Assembly (NCBI RefSeq): GCF_029869925.1
Contig: NZ_CP118605.1
Span: forward strand, 1,178,001 to 1,242,000
Origin: Microbulbifer bruguierae
Lineage (GTDB): Bacteria > Pseudomonadota > Gammaproteobacteria > Pseudomonadales > Cellvibrionaceae
Length of the DNA: 64,000 nt
Direction of reading: 5' to 3'
Of the stretch, positions 40,517-50,163 are shown one piece after another. The notes under the pieces are model-generated. The model had not been told where the DNA came from. It was given only the letters and a program-made list of their open reading frames with translations, and ran no database searches. Every line of letters starts with the position of its first letter. Position 1 is the stretch's first letter. The translations under genes were made by a program, and so were the position numbers.

Positions 40517-42025
40517 TTACACCGCACCCTCTTCGATCTTGTGCTTCCAGATCACCGGGCCGGTGTTATGCACAGATTCACCGTTGCTATCCACCGCTAC
40601 GGTTACCGGCATATCCTGCACATCGAACTCGTAGATGGCTTCCATACCGAGTTCCGGGAAGGCGATGACTTTTGCATCTTTGATGGCCTGGGCCACCAGG
40701 TAGGCTGCACCACCTACCGCCATCAGATATACCGCTTTGTTATCGCGGATAGCGTCGATGGCGGTTGGGCCGCGCTCGGCTTTCCCGATCATGCCCAGCA
40801 GGCCGGTTTGTTCCAGCATGGTGCGGGTGAACTTATCCATGCGGGTGGCGGTGGTGGGGCCAGCGGGGCCAACCACTTCGTCGCGTACCGGATCGACCGG
40901 GCCCACGTAATAGATAAAGCGACCTGTCAGGTCCACCGGCAGTTTTTCACCAGAGGCCAGGATGTCGACCATTTTCTTGTGTGCGGCGTCGCGGCCGGTC
41001 AGCATCTTGCCGTTCAGCAACAGGGTTTCGCCCGGCTGCCAGCTCAGCACGTCTTCCGCGGTCACTTCATCCAGGTTCACGCGGCGGGTGTTGGCACCGG
41101 CTTCGCGGGTGATTTCCGGCCAATCTTCCAACTTCGGCGGAGTCTGGCGCGCAGCACCGGAACCGTCGAGGGTGAAGTGGGTGTGACGGGTGGCGGCACA
41201 GTTGGGGATGATGGCCACGGCCTTGTTGGCGGCATGGGTCGGGTAATCCTTGACCTTCACATCCAGCACGGTGGTGAGACCACCCAGGCCCTGGGCACCA
41301 ATGCCCAGCTTGTTGACCTTGTCGTACAGTTCCAGGCGCAGCTCTTCTGCGCGGTTGGAAGCACCGCGCTCCTGCAGGTCCTGAATGTCGATCGGGTCGA
41401 GCAGAGATTCTTTTGCCAGCAACATGGCCTTTTCAGCAGTGCCACCGACACCGATACCCAGCATGCCAGGCGGACACCAGCCAGCGCCCATCTTCGGCAC
41501 CATTTCCAGTACCCAGTCGACCACAGAGTCGGAGGGGTTCAGCATGGCAAACTTGCTCTTGGCTTCTGAACCGCCACCCTTGGCTGCCACGTAGACTTCA
41601 ACAGTATCGCCGGGCACGATTTCGTAGTGGATCACCGCCGGAGTGTTGTCGCCAGTATTTTTACGAGCGCCATCCGGGTCTGCGAGGATAGACGCGCGCA
41701 GAACGTTATCCGGGTTGTTGTAGGCGCGGCGTACGCCTTCGTTGACCATGTCGGAGACGCCCATGTCGGCGTCCCACTGCACGTTCATACCCACTTTCAG
41801 TTTCACGGTCACGATACCGGTGTCCTGACAGATAGGGCGGTGGCCCTGGGCACACATGCGGGAGTTGATCAGGATCTGGGCCATGGCGTCTTTCGCCGCC
41901 GGGTTGGCTTCCTTCTCGTAAGCCGTGTTGAGGGCCTGAATAAAGTCCTGAGGGTGATAGTAGGAAATGAACTGCAGCGCATCAGCCACGCTGTCGATCA
42001 GGTCGTCCTGGCGGATTATGGTCAT
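40517..42025 (-). CDS. fumA: Class I (iron-sulfur) fumarate hydratase
   Basis: 502-residue cytosolic enzyme converting fumarate to L-malate with a [4Fe-4S] cluster. Cluster-type cysteines appear in RPICQDTGIV, GAGWCPPGMLG and IPNCAATRHTHF. The N-terminal alpha part (about 1-280) and C-terminal beta part (GPAGPTTATRMDKF, VGPVDPVRDEVVG) are fused, as in E. coli FumA/FumB. Oxygen-sensitive in the family; sodB follows about 1.3 kb away. Single gene with its own terminator. Confidence 0.93.
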   Translation of the reverse strand: MTIIRQDDLIDSVADALQFISYYHPQDFIQALNTAYEKEANPAAKDAMAQILINSRMCAQGHRPICQDTGIVTVKLKVGMNVQWDADMGVSDMVNEGVRRAYNNPDNVLRASILADPDGARKNTGDNTPAVIHYEIVPGDTVEVYVAAKGGGSEAKSKFAMLNPSDSVVDWVLEMVPKMGAGWCPPGMLGIGVGGTAEKAMLLAKESLLDPIDIQDLQERGASNRAEELRLELYDKVNKLGIGAQGLGGLTTVLDVKVKDYPTHAANKAVAIIPNCAATRHTHFTLDGSGAARQTPPKLEDWPEITREAGANTRRVNLDEVTAEDVLSWQPGETLLLNGKMLTGRDAAHKKMVDILASGEKLPVDLTGRFIYYVGPVDPVRDEVVGPAGPTTATRMDKFTRTMLEQTGLLGMIGKAERGPTAIDAIRDNKAVYLMAVGGAAYLVAQAIKDAKVIAFPELGMEAIYEFDVQDMPVTVAVDSNGESVHNTGPVIWKHKIEEGAV

Positions 42026-42224
42026 TGCCGGCTCCGGTTGTCGTCTCGTCTCGAAGGCGGCGATTTTACACGAATTATCTTCGGGTGTTGGATTCTGCGA
42101 AGGGAGGAAATCGGGAAAAAATGATAAACAACAGATACAGGCGGGAATGAGAATGATTAGCGACAGCTGTTGCCACCGCTAACCAGACCGGGACTGAGAG
42201 CAGATCTCGGCCCCGGGGCTCCCA

Positions 42225-42983
42225 TCAGGGAGCGGATGCAGTACTGGAACTGGACTGCAGGCTGCGGATTGCATCGCGCAATTGCACCAGATCCTTGTTC
42301 ACGCTGCGGCGATACGTATCGATGGATTGCACCGCTTCTTCGTTGGCGCCGACGCGCGCAGTCAGGTCAGCCCGCACCGAGGACAGCTGACGCTCGAGGC
42401 CTGCAACCTTGTCTTTGGTTTCGCGGGAAGCGGTGACGGTAGACTCTTTCAGCTTCGCCATTTCACTCTCCAGCGCGGTCAGTTTATTCAGGCTGGTTTC
42501 CAGGCCCCTGACTTTGCCAGACAGCGCCGCCACTTCTTTTTTGGCGGCATCGGCAGTGGCCTTGTTATCCGCAATGTTCTTGCGGTTGGTGTCGTAAGAC
42601 ACACCCCAGAGCTTACGGATTTCAGATGCGTTCTCTTTGACCTTGGCATTCAGCACTTCAACAGACGCCGCGGACTCTTCGCCAGACATCTCGAAGCGCT
42701 TTTCCAACTGCACGATGCGGCTTTCCGCATCCACTAGCTGGGCACGGGTATCCTGCCACTGGGTGTACAGGAAACCAGCCCCGCCGAGCGCTGCAAGCGC
42801 CAGTAGCAGAGCGACGATGGCGAGAAATGACGAACCGCCTCCGGAGGACTCAGGAACCGGCACCGGGGCCGTAGGCTGAGGCGCCGCGTGACGCTGTCGA
42901 CCTCCGCCAATGGGACCGTTGGGGATCTGAGGGTCCATAGAAGATGAGCTGCTGCCATCGAATGTGGGCTCTCTGCGTTGCAT
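42225..42983 (-). CDS. Single-helix coiled-coil membrane protein, unknown function
   Basis: About 252 residues. The ATG at 42983 is preceded by AGGA at usual spacing and chosen over a longer open frame. Residues 1-50 are polar and Pro/Gly-rich (cytoplasmic), one helix follows (FLAIVALLLALAALGGAGFLY), then about 170 residues of heptad-rich coiled coil with many Lys/Glu/Ala (RIVQLEKRFEM, KVRGLETSLNKLTALESEM) ending in Ser/Ala. The layout recalls envelope-organising or polar-tethering proteins, but no family is recognised. Upstream neighbour of divergent sodB. Confidence 0.75.
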   Translation of the reverse strand: MQRREPTFDGSSSSSMDPQIPNGPIGGGRQRHAAPQPTAPVPVPESSGGGSSFLAIVALLLALAALGGAGFLYTQWQDTRAQLVDAESRIVQLEKRFEMSGEESAASVEVLNAKVKENASEIRKLWGVSYDTNRKNIADNKATADAAKKEVAALSGKVRGLETSLNKLTALESEMAKLKESTVTASRETKDKVAGLERQLSSVRADLTARVGANEEAVQSIDTYRRSVNKDLVQLRDAIRSLQSSSSTASAP

Positions 42984-43303
42984 GCTGTTGTCCTGCGTTG
43001 GCTGGTGGTCACTGGGGACCAAAATTCGGTAGAAATCTGCGGCAGTTATACCAAAAACTGACGAAAAAGTAAGCGGGCACTGTTATCAGAATAGGACATT
43101 GCCAGGCGCCGACCGCTCCGTCACTAACTACTCTTTTCAAGATTTGTTTCAAGAACCGCTCCAATCTCGCGTTCGGATGGAACATTTGGCCTGTCCAATG
43201 GCTTAATAATGGAATCAAGCGCGTGTAGAATGCCCATCACCAATAACTGACCTGCCACCGTTCTTGGGTCGGTACAGGTCCCAGACAAAGGAAGGAATGA
43301 CAC

Positions 43304-43885
43304 ATGGCACACGTTCTCCCCGAACTCCCCTATGCTATGGACGCGCTGCAGCCGCACATCTCTCAGGAAACCCTGGAGTACCACTACGGCAAGCACCACA
43401 AAACCTACGTTGACAAGCTGAACGGCCTGCTGGATGGCACCCCGGAAGCAGAAAAATCCCTGGAAGACGTGATCAAGTCTTCCTCCGGTGGCGTATTCAA
43501 CAATGCCGCCCAGATCTGGAACCACACCTTCTACTGGAACTGCCTGAGCCCCAACGGCGGTGGCGAAGCCACTGGTGCTGTGGCTGATGCCATCACCGCC
43601 GCGTTCGGTTCCTTCGACAAGTTCAAGGAAGAGTTCACCAACAGCGCAGTGAACAATTTCGGCTCCGGCTGGACCTGGCTGGTGAAGAAAGCCGACGGCT
43701 CTGTTGCCATCGTCAACACTTCTAACGCCGAAACCCCGCTGACCGACAGCAGCGTTACTCCGCTGCTGACCTGCGACGTTTGGGAACACGCCTACTACAT
43801 CGACTACCGCAATGCGCGTCCGAAGTACATGGAAGCGTTCTGGGCTCTGGTGAACTGGGAGTTCGCCAACCAGAATTTCGCCTGA
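43304..43885 (+). CDS. sodB: Iron superoxide dismutase
   Basis: 193-residue cytosolic Fe-SOD that dismutates superoxide. Metal ligands: His in EYHYGKHHKTYV, His in WNHTFYWNCLSP, and the Asp/His pair of CDVWEHAYYIDYRN. AAQIWNHTFYWNC and FGSGWTWL favour iron over manganese. A purine-rich AAGGAATG lies before the ATG. An intrinsic terminator follows. Confidence 0.96.
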   Translation: MAHVLPELPYAMDALQPHISQETLEYHYGKHHKTYVDKLNGLLDGTPEAEKSLEDVIKSSSGGVFNNAAQIWNHTFYWNCLSPNGGGEATGAVADAITAAFGSFDKFKEEFTNSAVNNFGSGWTWLVKKADGSVAIVNTSNAETPLTDSSVTPLLTCDVWEHAYYIDYRNARPKYMEAFWALVNWEFANQNFA

Positions 43886-43920
43886 TCAATACCAGGCGGC
43901 CGCACTCCGGTGCGGCGAGA

Positions 43921-43945
43921 AGCGGGCCAAGGCCCGCTTTTTTTT
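43921..43945 (+). terminator. Intrinsic terminator of sodB
   Basis: AGCGGGCC / GGCCCGCT stem with a short AA loop followed by eight T, 36 bp after the sodB stop. Confidence 0.92.
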
Positions 43946-44259
43946 CGCCCGATCAATCGGGGCTGATTCATTAGCGTCATTGATATGCGCTATTGAGTGC
44001 CGGTTGTCCTCCAGGCCTCCCCGCATTAGCATAAATGCCGCCCTGGATTGCCCCCGTTATTTCGGGTGCTTTCCGGACCATCTGGCCCTGGGGTTCCGAT
44101 GTCGAGCGCTCCGGGAGCGCGGTCACTGGCGCAGGCAGTTACATCAGATAGTTACTTCAAAATAGTTTCTTCAAAATAGTTACATACTGGTGCGCATTTT
44201 TTCGTAGCGGGCTTTTACCAACGCCCGACTATCCCTCGATAACAAGCTGAGAAAAATAC
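43946..44259. other. Intergenic region upstream of DUF885 copy 2
   Basis: 314 bp with no gene. It presumably holds the promoter of the DUF885 gene. The only structure I see is the 14-bp tandem repeat at 44148-44184. Confidence 0.5.
44148..44184. repeat. 14-bp tandem repeat, about 2.6 copies
   Basis: ATAGTTACTTCAAA, then ATAGTTTCTTCAAA, then ATAGTTACAT, about 75 bp before the DUF885 start. Could be an operator array or simple slippage product. Confidence 0.8.
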
Positions 44260-46164
44260 ATGAAGCTGAAAATCACCTTGCTGGCCGCTGCCATAAGCAC
44301 TCTGGCCATGACAGGATGCGAACGGGAAGTTCCCGAAACGGACAAGCAACAATCACAGGTTGCCAGCGCGGAAACAGGCAGCGCTGCAGCACTGGAGGCT
44401 GCCAACGATACTCTGAGTGGCAATCCCGAAGTCATCGCCAGCACCAATCAGCTTTTCGAGGATCAGTTCCAGACCCGGGTCAGCCGCAGCCCGGAATTCA
44501 AAACGTTCCTTGGAATGAAGGAGGATTACGACAAGTGGGACGACATCTCTCCGAAATTCGCCAAGGAAACCCTTGAGATCAACAAACGGCAGCTGGAAGC
44601 GCTGAAGAAGATCGATCCTGAACAGCTGGACAACGCCACCCGCCTGTCGCTGCGGCTGGCCATACGTAATCTCGAGCAGGAGATTGAGGGCTATCAGTGG
44701 CGCCTGCACACATATCCCGTCAACCAGATGTATGCAGTCCATACCGGCGTCGCCTCCCTGCTAATCAACCAGCACCGAATCGACAGCCTGCCAGATGCGG
44801 AAGCTTATGTAGCCCGACTCCAGGGCCTGCCAGCGCATTTTGATCAACTGGTCGAAAACCTGAAAGAGCGTGCCGATGCGGGTGTTACGGTGCCCGCGTT
44901 TGTTTTCCCGTATGTCATCAGTGATGGCGAGAACCTGGTTACCGGTGCCCCTTTTGGTGACGGTAAAGACAGCACCCTGTTCGCCGATTTCAAAGGCAAG
45001 GTCGACAAGCTGAGCATCAGCAGCGAGCAAAAAGCTGAGCTGATCCAACAAGCCAAACTCGCGCTGCAGGAACAGGTCAAACCGGCTTATGAAAAACTGA
45101 ACAACTACCTCCGGGAGCTGGAGAAAACGGCGACCACGAATGACGGCGCATGGAAATTCCCCGACGGCGACGCTTACTACCAGCATCGCCTGAATGTCTA
45201 CACCACCACAGACATGACCGCCGAGCAAATTCACCAGGTGGGCCTGTCCGAGGTGGCACGTATTCACGACGAAATGCGTGAGATCATGCAGAAGGTCAAG
45301 TTCGAAGGTAGCCTGCAGGAATTCTTTGAATTCATGCGCACTGACAAACAGTTCTACTACCCGGAAACCGACGAAGGCAAGCAGCGCTACCTGAACGAAG
45401 CCACCGCCATCATCGACACCATGAAAGGGCGCCTGGACGAGCTGTTTATCACCAAACCGAAAGCGGACCTGGTGGTTAAAGCGGTAGAGCCCTTCCGGGA
45501 AAAATCCGCAGGCAAGGCCTTCTATCAGCGGCCCGCGCCGGACGGATCCCGCCCTGGTATCTACTACGCCAACCTGTACCGGATGAGCAGCATGCCCACC
45601 TACCAGATGGAAGCACTCGCTTACCACGAAGGCATTCCCGGGCATCATATGCAGCTATCTATCATGCAGGAGCTGGAGAGTGTGCCCTCCTTCCGCAAGT
45701 TCGGCGGCTATACCGCCTACACCGAAGGCTGGGGTCTCTATTCCGAGCTGGTACCCAAGGAAATCGGCTTCTATCAGGACCCCTACTCCGACTTCGGCCG
45801 CCTGGCCATGGAGCTGTGGCGCGCCTGCCGTCTGGTGGTGGACACCGGCATTCACCGCAAAAAGTGGACCCGCGAACAGGCCATCGACTGGCTGGCCGAA
45901 AACAGCCCGAACCCTCAGGGCGATGTGGTCAAAGCCATCGAGCGCTATATCGTTATGCCCGGTCAGGCGACGGCCTACAAAATCGGCATGATGAAAATTG
46001 TCGAACTGCGTGAAAATGCCAAACAGGCACTGGGGGACCAGTTCGATATCCGCAAATTCCACGATGTGGTTCTGGCCAATGGCGCGGTGCCGCTGAATGT
46101 GCTGGAAGAGCTGGTGAACGAGTGGGTCGAGGAAACGAACGGCGGCGCAGGTGTCGCAAACTAA
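44260..46164 (+). CDS. DUF885 lipoprotein, putative metallopeptidase (copy 2)
   Basis: 634 residues. The leader ends in AMTGC (lipidated Cys20). The domain fills the rest: helical N-terminal half, then the zinc motif HEGIPGH (His456, Glu457, His462) with GYTAYTEGWGLYSELV supplying the third ligand Glu. It ends in an acidic tail. Likely a periplasmic carboxypeptidase-like enzyme of unknown specificity. Paralogue of the gene at 34693-36555 but well diverged. Followed by an intrinsic terminator. Confidence 0.88.
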   Translation: MKLKITLLAAAISTLAMTGCEREVPETDKQQSQVASAETGSAAALEAANDTLSGNPEVIASTNQLFEDQFQTRVSRSPEFKTFLGMKEDYDKWDDISPKFAKETLEINKRQLEALKKIDPEQLDNATRLSLRLAIRNLEQEIEGYQWRLHTYPVNQMYAVHTGVASLLINQHRIDSLPDAEAYVARLQGLPAHFDQLVENLKERADAGVTVPAFVFPYVISDGENLVTGAPFGDGKDSTLFADFKGKVDKLSISSEQKAELIQQAKLALQEQVKPAYEKLNNYLRELEKTATTNDGAWKFPDGDAYYQHRLNVYTTTDMTAEQIHQVGLSEVARIHDEMREIMQKVKFEGSLQEFFEFMRTDKQFYYPETDEGKQRYLNEATAIIDTMKGRLDELFITKPKADLVVKAVEPFREKSAGKAFYQRPAPDGSRPGIYYANLYRMSSMPTYQMEALAYHEGIPGHHMQLSIMQELESVPSFRKFGGYTAYTEGWGLYSELVPKEIGFYQDPYSDFGRLAMELWRACRLVVDTGIHRKKWTREQAIDWLAENSPNPQGDVVKAIERYIVMPGQATAYKIGMMKIVELRENAKQALGDQFDIRKFHDVVLANGAVPLNVLEELVNEWVEETNGGAGVAN

Positions 46165-46182
46165 AGTAACCACGCCATAACG

Positions 46183-46218
46183 AAAAGGCCCGGCTGGATA
46201 AACCAGCCGGGCCTTTTT
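46183..46218 (+). terminator. Bidirectional intrinsic terminator
   Basis: 11-bp stem GGCCCGGCTGG / CCAGCCGGGCC with AAAA before and TTTTT after, between the convergent DUF885 and hda genes; it can serve both. Confidence 0.93.
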
Positions 46219-46299
46219 CATTTTCACTGCGGGAAAAATCCGATTGTCGATGTCCAGGCAACGGTTAATTGAACCCCAAACAAGGCGATTCAGCCCGAC

Positions 46300-47034
46300 T
46301 CAGAAATTGAGAACCTGCTTTACAAACGGAATGGTGATCTTGCGCTGAGCCTGCAGCGAGGCCCGGTCCAATTGCTCCAGGCAGGCAAACAAGGCGCGGG
46401 TATCCCGGGGCGCACGGTGCAGTATGTATTGGGCCACATCTTCCGGCAGGTCAAACCCGCGCAGGCGACTGCGCTGGCAAAGGGCCGACAACTTGTCCTC
46501 ATCGCTCAGCGGGTGGAGCTGGAAGGTCAGCCCCCACTGCAATCGCGACTGCAGGTCTGCCAGACCCAACTCCAGCGCTCTGGGAGACTTGCGCGCGCCC
46601 AACAACAGCTGGCGGCCACTGTCCCGGAGGCGGTTGTACAGATGGAATATGGCCGTCTGCCACTCCCTGCGCCCCTCGATCAAATGCAGGTCGTCGATAC
46701 ACACCAAGTCCAGAAAATCGAGACCGTCCAGAATCACTTCCGGCTCCGCCTCGATCAGGTCCGCCAGCGGCAGATACTGAAAACTGCGCCCGGCACTCTC
46801 GGCCCCCTGGCACACCGACTGCAGCAGGTGCGTGATACCGCTACCGGATTCGCCCCACAGATAGATGGCCGGTTCCGGGTTCTCACCGCTGGCAAAGGCC
46901 TGCAGCAACCCGACTACCTGCCTGTTCACTGCGTCCGTAGACTGGAAAAAATTAACGAAAGTAGCGTCGTCCCGCAGAGATACACCGAGGGAAAGCTGCT
47001 GCGGCGTGCCGCCTGTTGAGGTACTTCCAGTCAC
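46300..47034 (-). CDS. hda: DnaA regulatory inactivator Hda
   Basis: 244-residue AAA+ relative of DnaA. With the DNA-loaded beta clamp it stimulates ATP hydrolysis by DnaA and prevents re-initiation of replication. The N-terminal QLSLGVSL is the clamp-binding motif; WGESGSGITHLL is the P-loop region, LVCIDDLHLIEG the Walker B, and SRLQWGLTFQLHPLSDEDK the sensor region, all as in E. coli Hda. The start is GTG at 47034, three bases after the DUF2066 stop. Confidence 0.93.
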   Translation of the reverse strand: MTGSTSTGGTPQQLSLGVSLRDDATFVNFFQSTDAVNRQVVGLLQAFASGENPEPAIYLWGESGSGITHLLQSVCQGAESAGRSFQYLPLADLIEAEPEVILDGLDFLDLVCIDDLHLIEGRREWQTAIFHLYNRLRDSGRQLLLGARKSPRALELGLADLQSRLQWGLTFQLHPLSDEDKLSALCQRSRLRGFDLPEDVAQYILHRAPRDTRALFACLEQLDRASLQAQRKITIPFVKQVLNF

Positions 47035-47037
47035 GGG

Positions 47038-48135
47038 TTAATGCCAGCTGTAGCGCAATGGATTCTGGGCGCTGCCAAGGGGAGCACGGTAGCCCGTCAG
47101 GTCGACCATGCCATCTTCGCCTGCCAATTGCAGGTTGCGGTTCAGGGCCAGCACATCCCTCAGGGTCTGTAGTTGCGAGCTGGAGGTGAGCGACAGCAAC
47201 AGGCGATCCCCGTCCACTGCCACCACATCCGCACTGCTGACCTGAGCCAGTCCCTGCAGGTAACTCGTGGCCTGAGAGTAGGCGGCAAAAGAGCGAATAC
47301 CAGAAATCTCCACCACTACCGCACTGGCAATGTTGGTATCGCTGGAGCGCACCGCATAGCGTTCCGCCAGCTGATTGGCCGCTTCATTCACCCCGCGCAG
47401 CGCCACCTCTTCGAGTGAGCTTCCGGTAGCATCGAAGGCGTAGCTGCGACCACCGTGAATCAGCAGCCAGTTGGCCTGCCAACGCTCACCGGAGGTCTGT
47501 AGCAGGCGCCCCATCAGAGTAGCATCGGGTCGATAGCGAACCCCGGCGCGCTCCGCCGCGCCCTCGTCCTGCGCCCACAGGCTTCCGAGGGGCATATTGC
47601 GCTGGTCATTGAGATCCATAACCGGAAAATCCAGCGGCAACCCGCGTTCCAGAGCGAGACCATCCAGCAGCCCGAAGAGCTCGGGATAGTCTTCCTGGCG
47701 CAGGGTGTCGCGCCCTCCCTGTAGGGTATCCACAGCCATCCACACCAGGGTTCCCGGGCGGTTGTTCGGCCACAGAGGCAGCTGTAGCTGGTGAATCAGG
47801 TCGTTCACGGCCTGAGGATCAAAGCTTAGGTGAAGATACAGCTGATTGTTGTCGCTCTCGTAGCGGTAACCCTGCACGTACTTGCGGGCCTGCTCCAGCT
47901 CCGGTGCCAGTTTGGGGTGACTGGCAATTTCCAGGTCGCCAGTCACACGCACAAAAACACGCTCGAGACCACGGCTGGTGGCGACGGTTCGATCCGTTGT
48001 GCCGCGGCTGGGCACGGCTTCGCTGACTTCATACAGATCCGGCATTACCCGTGCAGAAGACGGCATCGCCAGCGTCAGTGCGGCCAGTAACAGCGTAAAG
48101 CACAGCAGCACCCTGGGGGTCATCGTCAATGGCAT
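47038..48135 (-). CDS. DUF2066 secreted protein
   Basis: 365 residues with a signal peptide (VLLCFTLLLAALTLAMPSSA). The mature part (YEVSEAVPSRGTTDRTVATS and later RYESDNNQLYLHLSFD) is the DUF2066 domain, of unknown function, which very often lies between purM and hda in gammaproteobacteria. GAGAG precedes the ATG at 48135. Co-transcribed with hda and divergent from purM. Confidence 0.85.
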   Translation of the reverse strand: MPLTMTPRVLLCFTLLLAALTLAMPSSARVMPDLYEVSEAVPSRGTTDRTVATSRGLERVFVRVTGDLEIASHPKLAPELEQARKYVQGYRYESDNNQLYLHLSFDPQAVNDLIHQLQLPLWPNNRPGTLVWMAVDTLQGGRDTLRQEDYPELFGLLDGLALERGLPLDFPVMDLNDQRNMPLGSLWAQDEGAAERAGVRYRPDATLMGRLLQTSGERWQANWLLIHGGRSYAFDATGSSLEEVALRGVNEAANQLAERYAVRSSDTNIASAVVVEISGIRSFAAYSQATSYLQGLAQVSSADVVAVDGDRLLLSLTSSSQLQTLRDVLALNRNLQLAGEDGMVDLTGYRAPLGSAQNPLRYSWH

Positions 48136-48362
48136 CGGCTCTCGGTCCCCTTACCTCTTATATATATGCATAGATTCGCACCCGGCCGCCCGCCACGCAA
48201 GCCGACATTCCACTGTGCGCTCCTGCGCCGGGGACACCCCGGGCAGTCAATTAGCGGCTATTGTATCAGTGTCGGCTATTTCTCCCAGCCTTCAGTTCGC
48301 ACATTACGTACTTTTTCCACTAGAATACGCGCCCTTCCAATCAGGCCCTTACAGGTTGAACC

Positions 48363-49415
48363 ATGAGCGAATCCAAGCCCACCTCTCCCTCCCTCAGCTA
48401 CAAAGATGCCGGTGTCGATATCGATGCGGGTAACGCCCTGGTTGAGCGCATCAAGCATGTGGCCAAGCGCACTGCGCGCCCTGAGGTAATGGGCGGGCTG
48501 GGCGGATTCGGCGCCCTGTGTCAGCTGCCCAGCGGCTATAAAGAACCGGTTCTGGTCTCCGGCACCGACGGCGTAGGCACTAAACTGCGCCTGGCTATGG
48601 ACCTTGGTATCCACGACACCATCGGTATCGATCTGGTTGCCATGTGTGTGAACGATCTGGTGGTGGCTGGTGCCGAACCCCTGTTCTTCCTCGACTATTA
48701 CGCCACCGGCAAGCTAAACGTCGACATTGCGGCCGACGTTGTCAGTGGGATTGGCAAAGGCTGTGAGCTGGCAGGCGCGGCACTGGTGGGCGGTGAAACC
48801 GCCGAAATGCCCGGAATGTACGAGGGTGAAGATTACGACCTCGCCGGCTTCTGTGTGGGCGTGGTGGAGAAGTCGGAAATCATCGACGGTTCCAAAGTCC
48901 AGACCGGGGACAAGCTGATCGCCCTCGGTTCCTCTGGCCCCCACTCCAATGGCTACTCCCTGATCCGCAAGGTACTGGAGATCAGCGGCGCCGACCTGCA
49001 GAAAGACCTGGAAGGCAAAACTCTGGCCGAGTCCCTGATGGCCCCCACGCGTATCTATGTGAAGAACCTGCTGGCGCTGCAAAAAGAAGTTCAGGTAAAC
49101 GCCCTGAGCCACATCACCGGTGGCGGCCTGCTGGAAAATCTGCCCCGCGTGCTGCCGGACAATGCCCGCGCAGTCATCGATACCAAGAGCTGGGCACTGC
49201 CGCCGGTATTCCGCTGGTTGCAAGAGGCCGGCAATATCGAGAGCCGCGAAATGTACCGCACCTTCAACTGCGGTGTTGGCATGGTCATCTGCGTACCGGC
49301 TGCTGAGGCCGACAAAGCAGTAAGCCTCCTGAAGGATCTGGGCGAAGACGCCTTTATCGTTGGCAGCATCGAAGCCGCCGATGGCGGTGAAGCCGTAGAG
49401 CTGGCGGGAATCTGA
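48363..49415 (+). CDS. purM: Phosphoribosylformylglycinamidine cyclo-ligase
   Basis: 350-residue AIR synthetase: FGAM plus ATP gives AIR, the step after PurL. Seen: [20 protein letters not shown] at the N-terminus, [49 protein letters not shown] and [16 protein letters not shown], all diagnostic. AGG lies 7 nt before the ATG. It is 7 bp upstream of purN in one operon. Confidence 0.97.
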   Translation: MSESKPTSPSLSYKDAGVDIDAGNALVERIKHVAKRTARPEVMGGLGGFGALCQLPSGYKEPVLVSGTDGVGTKLRLAMDLGIHDTIGIDLVAMCVNDLVVAGAEPLFFLDYYATGKLNVDIAADVVSGIGKGCELAGAALVGGETAEMPGMYEGEDYDLAGFCVGVVEKSEIIDGSKVQTGDKLIALGSSGPHSNGYSLIRKVLEISGADLQKDLEGKTLAESLMAPTRIYVKNLLALQKEVQVNALSHITGGGLLENLPRVLPDNARAVIDTKSWALPPVFRWLQEAGNIESREMYRTFNCGVGMVICVPAAEADKAVSLLKDLGEDAFIVGSIEAADGGEAVELAGI

Positions 49416-49422
49416 TTCATCA

Positions 49423-50103
49423 ATGAGCAGTTTTGATTCGCCGGACAGCGTATCCACTGGCGCGGACAAGTGCCGCGCAGTCGTTCTTATTTCCGGCAGC
49501 GGCACCAACCTGCAGGCCTTTCTGGACGCTGCCGCAGACAGCGCTTGCGCGTACTCCCTGGCTGCCGTCATCAGCAATAAGGGGGATGCTTACGGCCTGG
49601 TGCGGGCCAGGGACGCCGGTGTTGCCACGGAAGTGCTGAGCCACAAAAATTTCGGTGACCGGGAGAGTTTCGACCAGGCCATGGCCGAACTGGTGGACAC
49701 CTACCAGCCGGACCTGGTAATTCTGGCGGGCTTTATGCGCATCTTAACCCCGGGGTTTGTGCGCCACTACAGCGGCAGGATGTTGAACATTCATCCATCT
49801 CTGTTGCCGAAGTATCAGGGACTGCACACCCACCAGCGGGCACTGGACGCGGGCGACAGTGAACACGGCGCAACGGTGCACTTCGTTACTGAAGAGCTGG
49901 ATGGCGGCCCACCGATCCTGCAGGCCGCTGTAGCAATAGAGCCCGGCGACACCGCCGAGACCCTTGCACAGCGGGTGCTGGTACAGGAACATAAAATCTA
50001 TCCGCTGGCCGCCACCTGGTTTGCCCAGGGGCGACTGAAAATGGTGGGCGATCGCGCCGAACTGGATGGTGAATTGCTACCTCGGAGCGGAAAACGTTTG
50101 TAG
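49423..50103 (+). CDS. purN: Phosphoribosylglycinamide formyltransferase
   Basis: 226-residue folate-dependent enzyme that formylates GAR. VVLISGSGTNLQAF binds the phosphate, LAGFMRIL and MLNIHPSLLPKYQGLHTH hold the catalytic Asn and His, and VTEELDGGPPI the Asp. About 15 residues longer than usual at the N-terminus. A GC-rich hairpin (50104-50123, GGCCGG/CCGGCC) without T-tract follows the stop. Confidence 0.96.
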   Translation: MSSFDSPDSVSTGADKCRAVVLISGSGTNLQAFLDAAADSACAYSLAAVISNKGDAYGLVRARDAGVATEVLSHKNFGDRESFDQAMAELVDTYQPDLVILAGFMRILTPGFVRHYSGRMLNIHPSLLPKYQGLHTHQRALDAGDSEHGATVHFVTEELDGGPPILQAAVAIEPGDTAETLAQRVLVQEHKIYPLAATWFAQGRLKMVGDRAELDGELLPRSGKRL

Positions 50104-50163
50104 GGCCGGCTAACCTTCCGGCCTGAAGCAATGGAATACACAACTCAGGCCGGAGGTCGAACC

